Both the position numbers and the translations under genes were made by a program. Below are positions 54,724 to 64,000 of a DNA stretch of 64,000 nucleotides, piece by piece. A model generated the notes under the pieces. It was not told the DNA's origin and did not search any database. It saw only the letters and a program-made list of their open reading frames with translations. Location of the stretch: contig CANJKZ010000820.1 in the NCBI GenBank assembly GCA_947471745.1, positions 1,711,501 to 1,775,500 on the forward strand. The letters run 5' to 3'. The stretch's first letter is position 1. The number at the start of each line of letters is the position of its first letter. This stretch comes from Closterium sp. Naga37s-1 (lineage: Eukaryota; Streptophyta; Zygnematophyceae; Desmidiales; Closteriaceae).

Positions 54724-56690
54724 AGTGTCCACAGCCTGTCCAGTCGCAGTCTCAGTTACAGCCTCTTCCTGTTCTTGCTGACCCGGAGTCTGACTCTCTT
54801 CGTGCTGCCAGTCCTACTGTCACGCGTCTCCCGGCTACTGTTGTCACTGACCCTTCCTTTGAGTCCACTGCTGCGTCTGCCTTGGTTGCTGAGCTTGTCG
54901 ACTTTGCTGCTCGCTGTCGTCTAGACTACGCCGCTAGTCTTGTAGCTGAGTCTGAGTCTGTCTGTCCTCCGTCCGTCGGGGGTGAGTGTGCTCTTAGCAC
55001 GGACGTCCTTGAGGACAGGCAGGAGGAGTTCCAGTGTTTTGCTGCTGCTTTGCCTCATCTCGTGTCCACGCTGATTGCCCCTGAGGGAGACCCGGATGCA
55101 CCAGACATCCCGACTCCTCGATCGTACGCTGAGGCGATCGAGGGTCCCTACTCCTCACAGTGGCAGTCAGCCATGGACGCAGAGATGGCTTCCTGGAAGT
55201 CCACAGGCACCTACGTCGACGAGGTTCCCCCACCTGGGGCGAACATCGTCAGTGGCATGTGGATTTTCAGGGTGAAGCGGCCGCCGGGTTCTCCGCCTAT
55301 CTTCAAGGCGCGTTACGTGGCTCGAGGCTTCAGTCAGCGGCAGGAAGTTGACTACTTTCAGACCTTCTCTCCCACCCCGAAGATGACCACTCTTCGGGTG
55401 CTGCTGCACATAGCCGCTCAGCGCGACTACGAGCTTCACTCTCTTGACTTCAGTACAGCTTTCTTGCAGGGCAGCCTGCACGAGGAGATCTGGCTGCGCC
55501 GCCCACCTGGCTTCACTGGGTCGTTTCCTCCTGGTACCCAGTGGAGCCTCTGGCGGCCAGTCTACGGTCTCCGCCAGGCGCCCCGTGAGTGGCACGACAC
55601 ACTGAGGACTACACTTGCGGCTCTTGGCTTTGCTCCTTCTATTGCCGACCCGTCGTTGTTTCTGCGCAACGACACCTCTTTGCCGCCGTTGTTGTACATC
55701 CTCGTGTACGTCGACGACTTGGTCTTTGCCACTGCTGACACTGCTGGACTCGCCCACGTGAAGTCCGAGCTACAGAAGAGACACACGTGCACAGACCTGG
55801 GTGAACTGCGCAGCTACCTTGGCTTGCAGATCACCCGGGACAGAGCACAGCGCACCATTACCCTGACTCAGTCACACATGGTGCAGCAGGTCCTTCAGCG
55901 CTTCGACTTCACGTACTCCTCACCTCAGGCCACTCCTCTGTCTACTCGCCACTCGCTCTCAGCTCTGCCTTCGGATGAGTCCGTAGAGCCGAGTGGCCCG
56001 TACCCAGAGCTTGTTGGCTGCCTCATGTACCTGATGACCTGCACTCGACCTGACCTTGCATACCCTCTTAGCATCTTGGCACGCTATGTTGCTCCTGGGA
56101 GACACAGACCTGAGCACATGGCTGCAGCGAAGAGGGTGTTGTGCTACTTGTGCAGTACGTCGGGCATGGGGCTAGTGCTTGGAGGGCGGCGTTCAGTGGT
56201 CCTCACAGGTCACGCAGACGCTTCTTGGGCTGACGACCAGGCTACGCAGCGGTCGTCACAGGGTTACACCTTCAGCCTTGGTTCTGGCTCTGTTTCGTGG
56301 AGGTCTACCCGCTCGTCTTCTGTTCTCGGCTCCAGCTGTGAGGCTGAGATCTACGCGGGGGCCATGGCTGCACAGGAGCTACGCTGGCTCACCTACCTGC
56401 TGACTGACCTAGGAGAGCCGCCTCGTTCTCCTCCAGTTCTGTACGTAGACAACAAGGCCATGCTGGCCTTGTGTCGGGAGCACAGACTGGAGCACAGAAC
56501 GAAGCACATTGCTCTTCGCTACTTCCTTGCTCGTGAGCTGCAGCAGCGTGGTCAGCTGCGCCTTACTTACGTGGCCTCTCAGGCCAACACTGCTGATATC
56601 TTTACCAAGGCACTTCCGCCTTGTGATCATCAGCGCTGCTGTACGATGCTAGGTCTTGTGCCTACTTGGCCTCACTTGCTCACTTCTTGA
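54141..56690 (+). CDS. Element 4 reverse transcriptase and RNase H frame
   Basis: After a Gly/Ala-rich hinge (about 230 residues) the frame is intact through RT (GMWIFRVKRPPGSPP, FSTAFLQGSLHEEIW, VYGLRQAPREWHD and the catalytic YVDDLVFATAD) and RNase H ([58 protein letters not shown]), ending TGA. No internal stop. It has lost its frame connection to gag-integrase by one base. Confidence 0.95.
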   Translation: MASGGAGFGGPSGASSRRELPSPQELREWFARRWSRAAGAGGATVAADPGVGTGVTGATGPGGARTGGTGAAGTGGAAGAAGGTGGTGATGPGGAPGAGAAGGTGAGGPTGVGAAGAGAAGGVGAGGAAGAGASEGARVGAVGAGGAAGAGAAAGGTRAVPAGSRGAARPRPYFVLLLEQVLGLPPSTGPAPPLECPQPVQSQSQLQPLPVLADPESDSLRAASPTVTRLPATVVTDPSFESTAASALVAELVDFAARCRLDYAASLVAESESVCPPSVGGECALSTDVLEDRQEEFQCFAAALPHLVSTLIAPEGDPDAPDIPTPRSYAEAIEGPYSSQWQSAMDAEMASWKSTGTYVDEVPPPGANIVSGMWIFRVKRPPGSPPIFKARYVARGFSQRQEVDYFQTFSPTPKMTTLRVLLHIAAQRDYELHSLDFSTAFLQGSLHEEIWLRRPPGFTGSFPPGTQWSLWRPVYGLRQAPREWHDTLRTTLAALGFAPSIADPSLFLRNDTSLPPLLYILVYVDDLVFATADTAGLAHVKSELQKRHTCTDLGELRSYLGLQITRDRAQRTITLTQSHMVQQVLQRFDFTYSSPQATPLSTRHSLSALPSDESVEPSGPYPELVGCLMYLMTCTRPDLAYPLSILARYVAPGRHRPEHMAAAKRVLCYLCSTSGMGLVLGGRRSVVLTGHADASWADDQATQRSSQGYTFSLGSGSVSWRSTRSSSVLGSSCEAEIYAGAMAAQELRWLTYLLTDLGEPPRSPPVLYVDNKAMLALCREHRLEHRTKHIALRYFLARELQQRGQLRLTYVASQANTADIFTKALPPCDHQRCCTMLGLVPTWPHLLTS

Positions 56691-57008
56691 CCTTGCTTGT
56701 TCTTTCTATACCTGCACTTGCTTGTTTACCTTTATATATGATCTTGCATGTGAACTGGCCTTGTGGCCTTGAACTTGTGCTCGGAATGTGTGGTGACGTT
56801 GTGATCCACCCTGAGCTTGCTGTGCTTTGCTTGACTGGTCTTGTGACCCCTTGTTCTCCCCCACTTTGCCTATGGGGGTGTGTTAGACTCATATGACTTA
56901 GCCTGTGTAGGCTATAGTGGGGTAGCACATATGGGGTACAACACATTTCTAGGGTTTGTACTTGTACCCCACCCTTTCCTCTAGTAAGTCATTCCTCATT
57001 TCTTCACA

Positions 57009-57524
57009 GAGCATCCACGAACACTTCTTCCCCAACTGCCGGCGCGAATTCCGTGTCCCAATCGCGGTCCCCGGTTAGATCAATCGGGGCATCGGGCAGT
57101 TGGCAGTCTGGAAGATCTACAAATGTCTCATTGTCCTCGAAAGCTGCACTAAGACGCGCGAAATAAAAACCGACTCGTAGAGAATGGGATGGAGTGCCAA
57201 CGAGCCCAGGAGAATGTTGTGCTGAACAGAGTCTCGCATTTGGAGTTGTTTCGGGGAGATAATAAGTATGAATGTGACCCTCTGGAGCGGAGTATAACGA
57301 TGCTCTAAAACGAAAGTCCGATTCAGAGTTTCTTCTATCTCGAAAATGACCTGGGCGTGCAGAGTGCGGAATATTTTTCGCAGGTTCAACCCTGCGCGTG
57401 TGTGTATGTATTTCAGAAAGAATCAATGTTTCGTGCCATGTTGGGTTGAAGGTACGGAAGCAAGCACGGCTGATGACCTCAAGAGAAATGTGTTGAAGCT
57501 TCAAGATGTCAACAAGAAATGACA
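57009..57524 (-). CDS. Recombinase gene, N-terminal fragment between elements 4 and 5
   Basis: Open for about 170 codons on the minus strand and joins the downstream frame exactly when element 4 is removed. The part nearest the join (FEDNETFVDLPDCQLPDA, PIDLTGDRDWDTEF, AVGEEVFVDA) has the acidic character of a recombinase N-terminus; PIDLTGD resembles a SUMO-interacting motif. The outer part (HTHTRRVEPAKN and before) may include an intron or leader. Its 5' continuation is lost behind element 5. Confidence 0.55.
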
Positions 57525-57769
57525 TGTCAGATTTATATGACATAGCTACTGTAGGCTAGAGTGGGGTAGCACATATGGGGTACAGTTTTCTAGGGTTTGC
57601 TTCTTGTACCCAACTTTCACTTAGTCATTCTCATTCCTATTTTTCTTAATTCACATGGTATAGAGCGGGTTCCTACATGGGACCGTTCCTTCCTAAGGGC
57701 CCACCATAAGAAATTTTTTTTTAGCTGCCCGCGCACATTGCGCCCTGCCCTAAAATTTTTTTTTAGCGG

Positions 57770-58835
57770 CCCCTACGCTGCCTCTACGCGGCCCCTACGC
57801 CGCCTCCCACGCGCCCCCTATGCGGCCCCTGGCGGCGCCCTGACGAGGCCCCTGCCGGCGCCCTATCGCGGCCCCTGACGCGCCCCCTGGTGGCGCCCTG
57901 ACGCGGCCCCTGGCGGCGCCTGACGCGGCCCTGACCCGACCTGACGCGGCCCCTGGCGGCGCCCTGACGCAGCCCCTGCCGCGGCCCTGACGCGGCCCTG
58001 CCGCGGCCCCTGACGCGGCCCTGACGCGGCCTGCCGCGGCCCCTGCCGCGGCCCTGAAGCGGCCCCTGACGCGGCCCTGACGCGGCCCTGACGCGGCCCT
58101 GCCGCGGCCCCTGGCGGCGCCCTGACGCGGCCCCTGACGCGGTGCCCTGACGCGGCCCCTGCCGCGGCCCTGACGCGGCCCTGCCGCGGCCCCTGACGCG
58201 GTCCTGACGCGGCCTGCTGCGGCCCCTGCCGCGGCCCTGAAGCGGCCCCTGACGCGGCCCTGAAGCGGCTCTGCCGCGGCCCTGACGCGGCCCTGACGCG
58301 GCCCCTGACGCGGCCCCTGCCGCGGCCCCTTACGCGGCCCTGACGCGGTCCTGCCGCGGCCCCTGGCGGCGCCCTGACGCGGCCCCTGACGCGGCGCCCT
58401 GACGCGGCCCTGCCGCGGCCCCTGACGCGGCCCCTGCCGCGGCCCCTGACGCGGCCCCTGACGCGGCCCCTGTCGCGGCCCCTGACGCGGCCCCGCCGCC
58501 TCCTCTCAGCGGCCCCGCCGCCTCCTCTCAGCGGCCCCGCCGCCTCCTCCCAGCGGCCCCGGACGCCGCCCTCTCAGCGGCCCCGCCGAGCCGCCCAGCA
58601 GCCTAGCCGCCCAGCAGCTGAGCCACCGAGCCGCCCAGCAGCCGAGCCGCCGAGCCGCCCAGCAGCCGAGCCGCCCAGCAGCAGAGCCGCCGAGCCGCCC
58701 AGCAGCCGAGTCGCTGAGCCGCCCAGCACCCGAGCCGCCGAGCCGCCCAGCAGCCGAGCCGCCCAGCAGCCGAGTCGCCGAGCCGCCCTGCAGCCGAGCC
58801 GCCCGAGCCGCCCTGTCTGGTAAGAGCAGCGCCTC
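57770..58835 (+). repeat. GC-rich leader array of element 5
   Basis: Units of CCCCTGACGCGG, CCCTGCCGCGG and CCCTGGCGGCGC type repeat for about 700 bp, then CCCCGCCGCCTCCTCTCAGCGG-like units, then GAGCCGCCCAGCAGC units up to 58,810. No gene; any open frames are compositional. Confidence 0.8.
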
Positions 58836-58887
58836 TCTCACAGCACTGCCCTCACCCCACTGTTTGCGCTGCTAGTCTACTACTGTC

Positions 58888-59913
58888 ATGGCTACCCCTA
58901 GTGTCCTCGCTTTTGACGCTGAGGGTCGGGCCATTGACTTTGACGTCTGGATAGATGACCTGCAGCTTTTCTTACAGTGCGATAGGGCAGACGGCCTCTC
59001 CCTCTTTGACCTCACTTCTGGTGCCTCTCCTGCTCCCGCCACTGATGCTGACGCAACTGTTCGCTCCCAGTGGGCCACGCGCGATGCTGCTGCACGTCTT
59101 GCTGTGCGTCGCCACCTGCCTACCTCTGAGCGTGCGCACTTTAGCCAGTACAAGAGTGCTCAGACCTTGTACGACGCTGTAGTTGCACGCTACTCCTCCC
59201 CTGCCACTACTGCACTGAGCCGCCTCATGCTACCGTACCTCTTCCCTGACCTTGCTGCCTTTCCCACAGTCGCTGACCTCATCACGCACCTCCGCACTAG
59301 TGACACTCGCTACCGCGCTGCGCTTCCTGCTGAGTTCTGCGCCAAGAACCCCCCCCCCATGTACATCACCCTCTACTACATCGTCACCCGTCTCCCTGAC
59401 TCCCTTCGCGTAGTCAGGGACCACTTCCTCTCGGTTTGTCCCACCACTCTCACCGTTGACCTCCTCGAGAAGGCCCTCCTAGCAGCAGAAAAGAGCATAG
59501 TCGCTGTAGGAGCCTCTCGTGGTGACCCTCGCACCCCCATCTTTGAGGGGTGTTCCCCCTCCCCTCTTTTGCCCTCTGTTGCCTCTGCTGCTGCGGCCGA
59601 CCTTGCTGGTTTGGAGTCGGTTGGGGCAGCGTCTACCCCTAGCGGGAGACGCCGCCCTGGCAGGGGCAAGGGGGGCAGGGGCGCTGGAGGAGCTAGCGGG
59701 GGCGGTGGAGGCGGCGGTGGAGGTGGTGGAGGAGGTGGTGGTGGCGGTGGGAGTGGTGGCGGGAGTGGAGGTGTAGGTGGCGGCAGTGGAGGCGCAGGAG
59801 GCAGCGGTGGTGGCGGAGGGAGCGGAGGTGGCGGCGGTGGAGGAGGAGGCGGCGGAGGAGGTGGAGCTGGTCGGGGTGGCGCTGCGCAGAGGGTCAGCTC
59901 CGGTGGTGGTCAG

Positions 59914-59951
<38 letters not shown>

Positions 59952-62682
59952 CACTCGTGACGTCCCCTCCCCTCAGCAGCTCCGTGAGTGGTACACTGCA
60001 CGCCAGAGGGGTGGGGGTGCTGGTCCGTGCACCTACGTCCTGCGCACCGGCGACCGCGCGGGTGAGCAGTGCGGGGGTGCGCACTCCACCCAGCGCTGCT
60101 TTGGCCGCCTCACGGACGCTTGGCGTCACCAGTTCCCTGAGGCCACTGAGATCCCCCGCTGGGGTGAGCTGTCTAGGGCGGGTGTAGCTGTCTTTGACCT
60201 TGACTTTGATGCTATTCTTGCTGCCGTGTATACTGTGACTATTAGTGATGAGGGTGACTGTTACCGGTGTTTTCCGCCCGACCCGGGCATTGAGACTGCT
60301 GCTCTAGGTACTGGTGAGGCTGCTGCTCTAGGTGCTAGCGAGGCTGCTGCTCTAGGTGCGTCTACTCCCTCAGGTGCTGGTGAGTCTGCTCTCTCAGGTT
60401 CTGCGTCGGCTTCGGCCTCCCACACCTTCACACTTGACTCGGGGGCTTCTCGCTCCTTCTTTCGAGACCGCACCACACTCACGCCGCTTGGCCGGCCAGT
60501 TGCGGTCTCCCTGGCAGACCCCTCTGGGGGTCCTGTCCTTGCTCACTTCTCCACTGTCCTCCCGTGTCCGGCGGCCCCCTCTGGCACCCTGTCTGGTCTC
60601 TACCTCCCCTCGTTCTCTACGAACTTGGTGAGTGGTGCTGACCTACAGGATGCGGGGGTTCACCAGTTCACTCCTGCGAGTCAGCGGGTGACCCACTGCA
60701 CGGACGCTCGGACAGGCCGCCACCTGGCCACGTTTACACGTCGGCCAGTGTCGAGCCTGTACACACTGACCACTGCGTCTCCTCCAGTCCCTGCGTCTGG
60801 TCAGGTAGCTGCGTCGGGTCAGGTGTTTGCTGCAGCGTCCAGGTCTGGTCCTGAGTCTGCCCCCTGCTCGTGTCGCCTCCTGTCTCACGAGACTCTCCTC
60901 TGGCACCACCGCCTTGGCCACCCCTCCCTGCTTCGTCTCCGGAGCATGGCCTCCCGTGTCCTTGTCTCTGGTCTTCCCCGGTCCCTCCCTCCCCTTCCTC
61001 CGGGGCCAGGCCCTACCTGCGTCCCCTGTGTCGAGGGACGGCAGCGGGCTACCCCTCACTCCTCCCAGTTTCCTCCGACAGAGGCCCCGCTGCAGACGCT
61101 TCACATGGACGTGTGGGGCCCGGCCCGCGTCCGTGGACAGGGTCACGAGCGCTACTTCCTGCTGGTGGTTGACGACTACTCGCGTTACACTACAGTCTTC
61201 CCCTTGCGCAGCAAGGGTGATGTCACTGAGGTGTTGATCGACTGGATCCGCGCAGCTCGTCTCCAGCTCAGGCGGAGCTTTGGCTCGGACTTTCCTGTTC
61301 TGCGTCTGCACTCTGACAGAGGCGGAGAGTTCTCCTCTGGCCTTCTGCGAGCCTACTGTCGTGCACGAGGCATCCGCCAGACCTTCACGCTTCCGGACTC
61401 TCCACAGCAAAATGGGATTGCTGAGCGCCGCATTGGCATGGTCATGGACGTCGCCCGTACGTCCATGATGCATGCGGCTGCCCCCCATTTTCTGTGGCCG
61501 TTTGCGGTTCGGTACGCGGCGCATCAGATCAACCTTCAGCCCAGGGTCTCCATGCCGGAGACCTCCCCAGCTTTGCTGTGGACGGGGAAGGTTGGCGATG
61601 CGTCTGCGTTCCGTGTCTGGGGATCTCGGGCGTTTGTCCGCGACTTGTCTGCGGACAAGCTGTCCCCTCGTGCTGCTCCTTGCGTCTTCCTGGGTTTCCC
61701 CCCTGACGCCCCAGGGTGGCAGTTCTACCACCCCACCTCTCGCCGTGTTCTGTCCTCCCAGGACGTCACGTTCGACGAGTCGGTCCCCTACTACCGCCTC
61801 TTCCCCTACCGCACTCCGTCCCTCCCCCCGCCACCGCTCTTCCTTGTACCAGGTCCCCCCCCGGTAGACCCCCTCCCCCCTCAGGGTCCTGCCCCTTCAG
61901 GTGTGTCCCAGGTAGACGCTGTTGAGCCTGTCGAGGTCGCTGGTGACTCTGGTGCTGCTGAGGGTGCTGAGCCTGGGGGTGCTGACTCTAGGGGTGCTGA
62001 GCGTGTGGGTGCTACGCCTGGGGGTGCTGAGCCTGGGGGTGCTGAGCCTGGGGGTGCTGAGTCTGGGGGTACTACGACTGGGGGTGCTGAGCCTGGGGGT
62101 ACTACGCCTGGAGGTGCTGAGCCTGGGGTGCTGCGTCTGGGGGTGCTGAGCCTGGGGGTACTACGCCTGGAGGTGCTGAGCCTGGGGGTGCTACGCCTGG
62201 TGGTGCTGTGCCTGGCGGTTCACCGGGTGCTCCCTCTCGCCGAGAGCCACTCTCTCCCCAGGAGTTGCGTGAGTGGTTTGCCCGGCGCTGGAGGCGAGCT
62301 GCTGGAGCTGCTGGAGCTGGAGGTGCTGCGGGTACTGGAGGTTCTGTTGCTTCTGAGGGAGCTGGTGCCACGGGTCCCGGAGGTGCTCGTACTCGGAGTT
62401 CTGGAGCTGCTGGACCTGCGGGTACTTCTGGAGCTGGAGTTGTTGCGGGTGTTGGCGCGGAGGCTACTGCTGTCGGTCCTGGAGGCAGTCCTGCTGGGGG
62501 TACTACTGGTGCTGCTGGGGGTTCTGGAGCTGGAGCTGCTACTGGTGCTGGTGCTGCCCCTGCGGGTGCTGGTGCTGTCCCTCCTGTGTCTGGAGTCGCC
62601 GCGCGGCCTCGGCCGTACTTCGTTCCGCTCCTTCAGCAGGTTCTTGGTCTCCCGCCTTCTACTGGTCCTCCTCCTCCCTTAG
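58888..62682 (+). CDS. Element 5 gag, protease and integrase
   Basis: 1,264 codons starting MATPSVLAFDAEGRAIDFDV. Gag residues about 1-290 with LPYLFPDLAAFPTVADL; Gly-rich 260-340; a Gln run; zinc knuckle CX13CX3HX4C near 380; protease LDSGASRSFFRD near 515; integrase zinc region WHHRLGH near 672 and CVPCVEG; catalytic core HMDVWGPAR near 738, LHSDRGGEFSS near 806 and QQNGIAERRIG near 838. After [14 protein letters not shown] and a GGAEP repeat the frame slips at 62124 (four G where the unit has five), and the last 190 codons are an out-of-frame reading of the hinge, ending TAG. The best-preserved gag-integrase in the window. Confidence 0.94.
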
Positions 62683-64000
62683 AGTGTCCACAGCCTGTCC
62701 CGTCGCAGTTACAGTTACAGCCGGCCTCCCCACTGCCTGCTCCGTCTCCCTACACTGGTCCTACTGGAGGTCTTGCTGAGCGTCGTGAGCCTGCGTCTCG
62801 CCCTGCGTCGCCTGTCCGTGCTGCTCGCACTAGTGGTCGCGGTTCGCGTCAGCGTCCTCCTCCTGTCCCTGGCACGCACCGGATGTCTCTGCGTCCGTCC
62901 ACTGCTCCTCTGCGTGCCCCTTTGCCTTCTCCTCCTGAGTCTTCTCTTCCTACTCTTGCCGACCCGGAGTCGGACTCTCTTCGCGCTGCCAGTCCTACTG
63001 TCACGCGTCTCCTTGCTACGGTTGTCACTGACCCTTCCTTTGAGTCCACTGCTGCGTCTGCTCTAGTTGCTGAGCTCGTCGACTTTGCTGCTCGCTGTCG
63101 CCTAGACTACGTCGCCAGTCTTGTTGCTGAGTCTGAGTCTGTCTGTCCTCCGTCCGTCGGGGGTGAGTGTGCCCTTGGCACGGACGTCCTTGAGGACAGG
63201 CAGGAGGAGTTCCAGTGCTTGGCCGCTGCTTCACCTCATCTCGTGTCCGTACTGCTTACCCCTGAGGGAGACCCGGATGCACTTGACATCCCGACTCCGC
63301 GCTCTTACGCGGAGGCGATAGAGGGTCCCTACTCCTCTCAGTGGCAGGCAGCTATGGACGCAGAGATGGCTTCCTGGAAGTCCACAGGCACCTACGTTGA
63401 CGAGGTTCCCCCGCCTGGGGCGAACATCGTCAGTGGCATGTGGATTTTCAGGGTGAAGCGGCCGCCGGGTTCTCCGCCTGTCTTCAAGGCGCGTTACGTG
63501 GCTCGTGGCTTCAGTCAGCGGCAGGGAGTTGACTACTTTCAGACCTTCTCTCCCACCCCGAAGATGACCACTCTTCGGGTACTGCTGCACGTAGCTGCTC
63601 ACCGTGACTACGAGCTACACTCTCTTGACTTCAGCACTGCTTTCTTGCAGGGCAGCCTGCACGAGGAGATCTGGCTGCGTCGCCCACCTGGCTTCACTGG
63701 GTCTTTTCCTCCTGGCACCCAGTGGAGTCTACGGCGGCCAGTCTACGGTCTCCGCCAGGCACCGCGTGAGTGGCACGACACACTGAGGACTACACTTGCG
63801 GCTCTTGGGTTTGCTCCCTCTACTGCCGACCCGTCGTTGTTTCTGCGCACCGACACTTCTTTGCCGCCGTTCTACATCCTCGTGTACGTCGACGACTTGG
63901 TCTTTGCCACAGCTGACACTGCTGGACTAGCCCACGTGAAGTCCGAGCTGCAGAAGAGACACACGTGCACTGACCTGGGTGAACTGCGCAGCTACCTTGG
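62128..64000 (+). CDS. Element 5 reverse transcriptase frame, runs off the window
   Basis: Continues pol in the frame one base back from gag-integrase: Gly/Ala/Pro hinge, SESVCPPSVGGECALGTDVL, PTPRSYAEAIEGPYSSQW, MWIFRVKRPPGSPPVF, FSTAFLQGSLHEEIW and the catalytic YVDDLVFATAD near 63,888, reaching CTDLGELRSYLG at the window edge. No stop seen. RNase H and the 3' LTR must lie beyond 64000. Confidence 0.92.

Larger units (their letters stand above)
49860..57008 (+). mobile_element. Element 4: full-length copia-type element
   Basis: 7.15 kb, plus orientation, 128-bp LTRs (49860-49987 and 56881-57008, three differences by eye), primer-binding site TGGTATCAGAGC at 49988, purine tract TATGGGGGTG before the right LTR. 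Leader, gag, protease, integrase, RT and RNase H are all present. Several one-base indels break the single long frame. Related to elements 2 and 5. Confidence 0.96.
44814..57524 (-). pseudogene. Crypton-type tyrosine recombinase gene, broken by copia elements
   Basis: A DNA recombinase of the tyrosine family (Arg, His-x-x-Arg, Tyr), related to fungal Crypton enzymes with an Ndc10-like domain. Such enzymes would cut and rejoin element ends. Parts in order: acidic N-terminus (57524-57009 and 49859 on), a Gln/Ala/Gly repeat, a DNA-binding-like part, the catalytic domain (RGCSIRALRFANMF, SKTNSTNR, SKKTHAFRRSGAQ, GGWEQGEMRKSYVVGIP, LMMAGF), then GDYYIGRAHAKLDDP, LQALFKKFIFPRLES and a Cys/His-rich exon, a coiled coil and a C-terminal tail. 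Lesions: elements 3 and 4, a one-base frameshift near 49,650, TGA at 48371, TAA at 48266 and TAG at 44955. The reading frame can be followed across both insertions because of the target duplications. The 5' end is cut by element 5. Family call is firm; activity today is impossible. Confidence 0.85.
57525..64000 (+). mobile_element. Element 5: copia-type element, 3' end beyond the window
   Basis: The left LTR is 57525-57655 (131 bp, starts TGTCAG, ends TTCACA), and the primer-binding site TGGTATAGAGC begins at 57656. The LTR is similar to those of elements 2 and 4. Presumed target duplication TGACA (57520-57524); the right end is outside. GC-rich leader, long gag-pol. Confidence 0.93.

Overview
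The window is nuclear DNA of a GC-rich eukaryote. It has GT-AG introns, a prolyl oligopeptidase (POP) gene cut into short exons, five Ty1/copia-type LTR elements whose primer-binding sites read like the initiator-Met type (TGGTATCAGAGC or TGGTATAGAGC), and very many tandem repeats. A green-plant lineage, most likely a streptophyte (charophyte) alga, fits best. That assignment is an inference from POP and copia protein character, not a measurement.

Layout. (1) About 0.2-19.4 kb, plus strand: the 3' two thirds of a POP gene. Its exons carry the end of the propeller and the whole catalytic domain with Ser, Asp and His. Each visible exon is followed by a tandem array that starts at its 3' end and copies the 5' splice site, and two exons are themselves repeated (an old degenerate array at 0.2-1.8 kb and a near-identical 146-bp array at 7.3-9.15 kb and 17.3-17.8 kb). 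Short palindromes of the form TTTTGAG-N4-CTCAAAA occur only in these introns. (2) 9,152-17,271: a young, minus-strand copia element (element 1) inside the 146-bp array. (3) 20.7-43.3 kb: three decayed paralogues of an unrecognised six-exon gene (C on plus, A and B on minus) with matching intron phases. C carries a very large charged coiled-coil insertion. Element 2 (33,657-39,359), a deletion derivative, sits between A and B. (4) 44.8-57.5 kb, minus strand: a Crypton-type tyrosine recombinase gene resembling fungal Ndc10-domain Crypton recombinases. It is broken by element 3 (46,237-48,004) and element 4 (49,860-57,008), and element 5 (57,525 to the window end) cuts its 5' side. Exact 5-bp target-site duplications let the broken reading frame be followed across elements 3 and 4.

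How it fits together. POP is the only gene that looks cellular and possibly functional. Everything from 20.7 kb on looks like mobile DNA: a cluster of decayed multi-exon genes next to a tyrosine recombinase, later invaded by related copia elements. One reading, not proven here, is that C, A, B and the recombinase belonged to one large recombinase-mobilised element. Most internal stops are TAG or TAA. At two sites in element 2 and one in the coiled coil they clearly replace Gln codons, which suggests C-to-T decay. The POP stop (TAA, directly after the expected C-terminus) argues against a changed genetic code.
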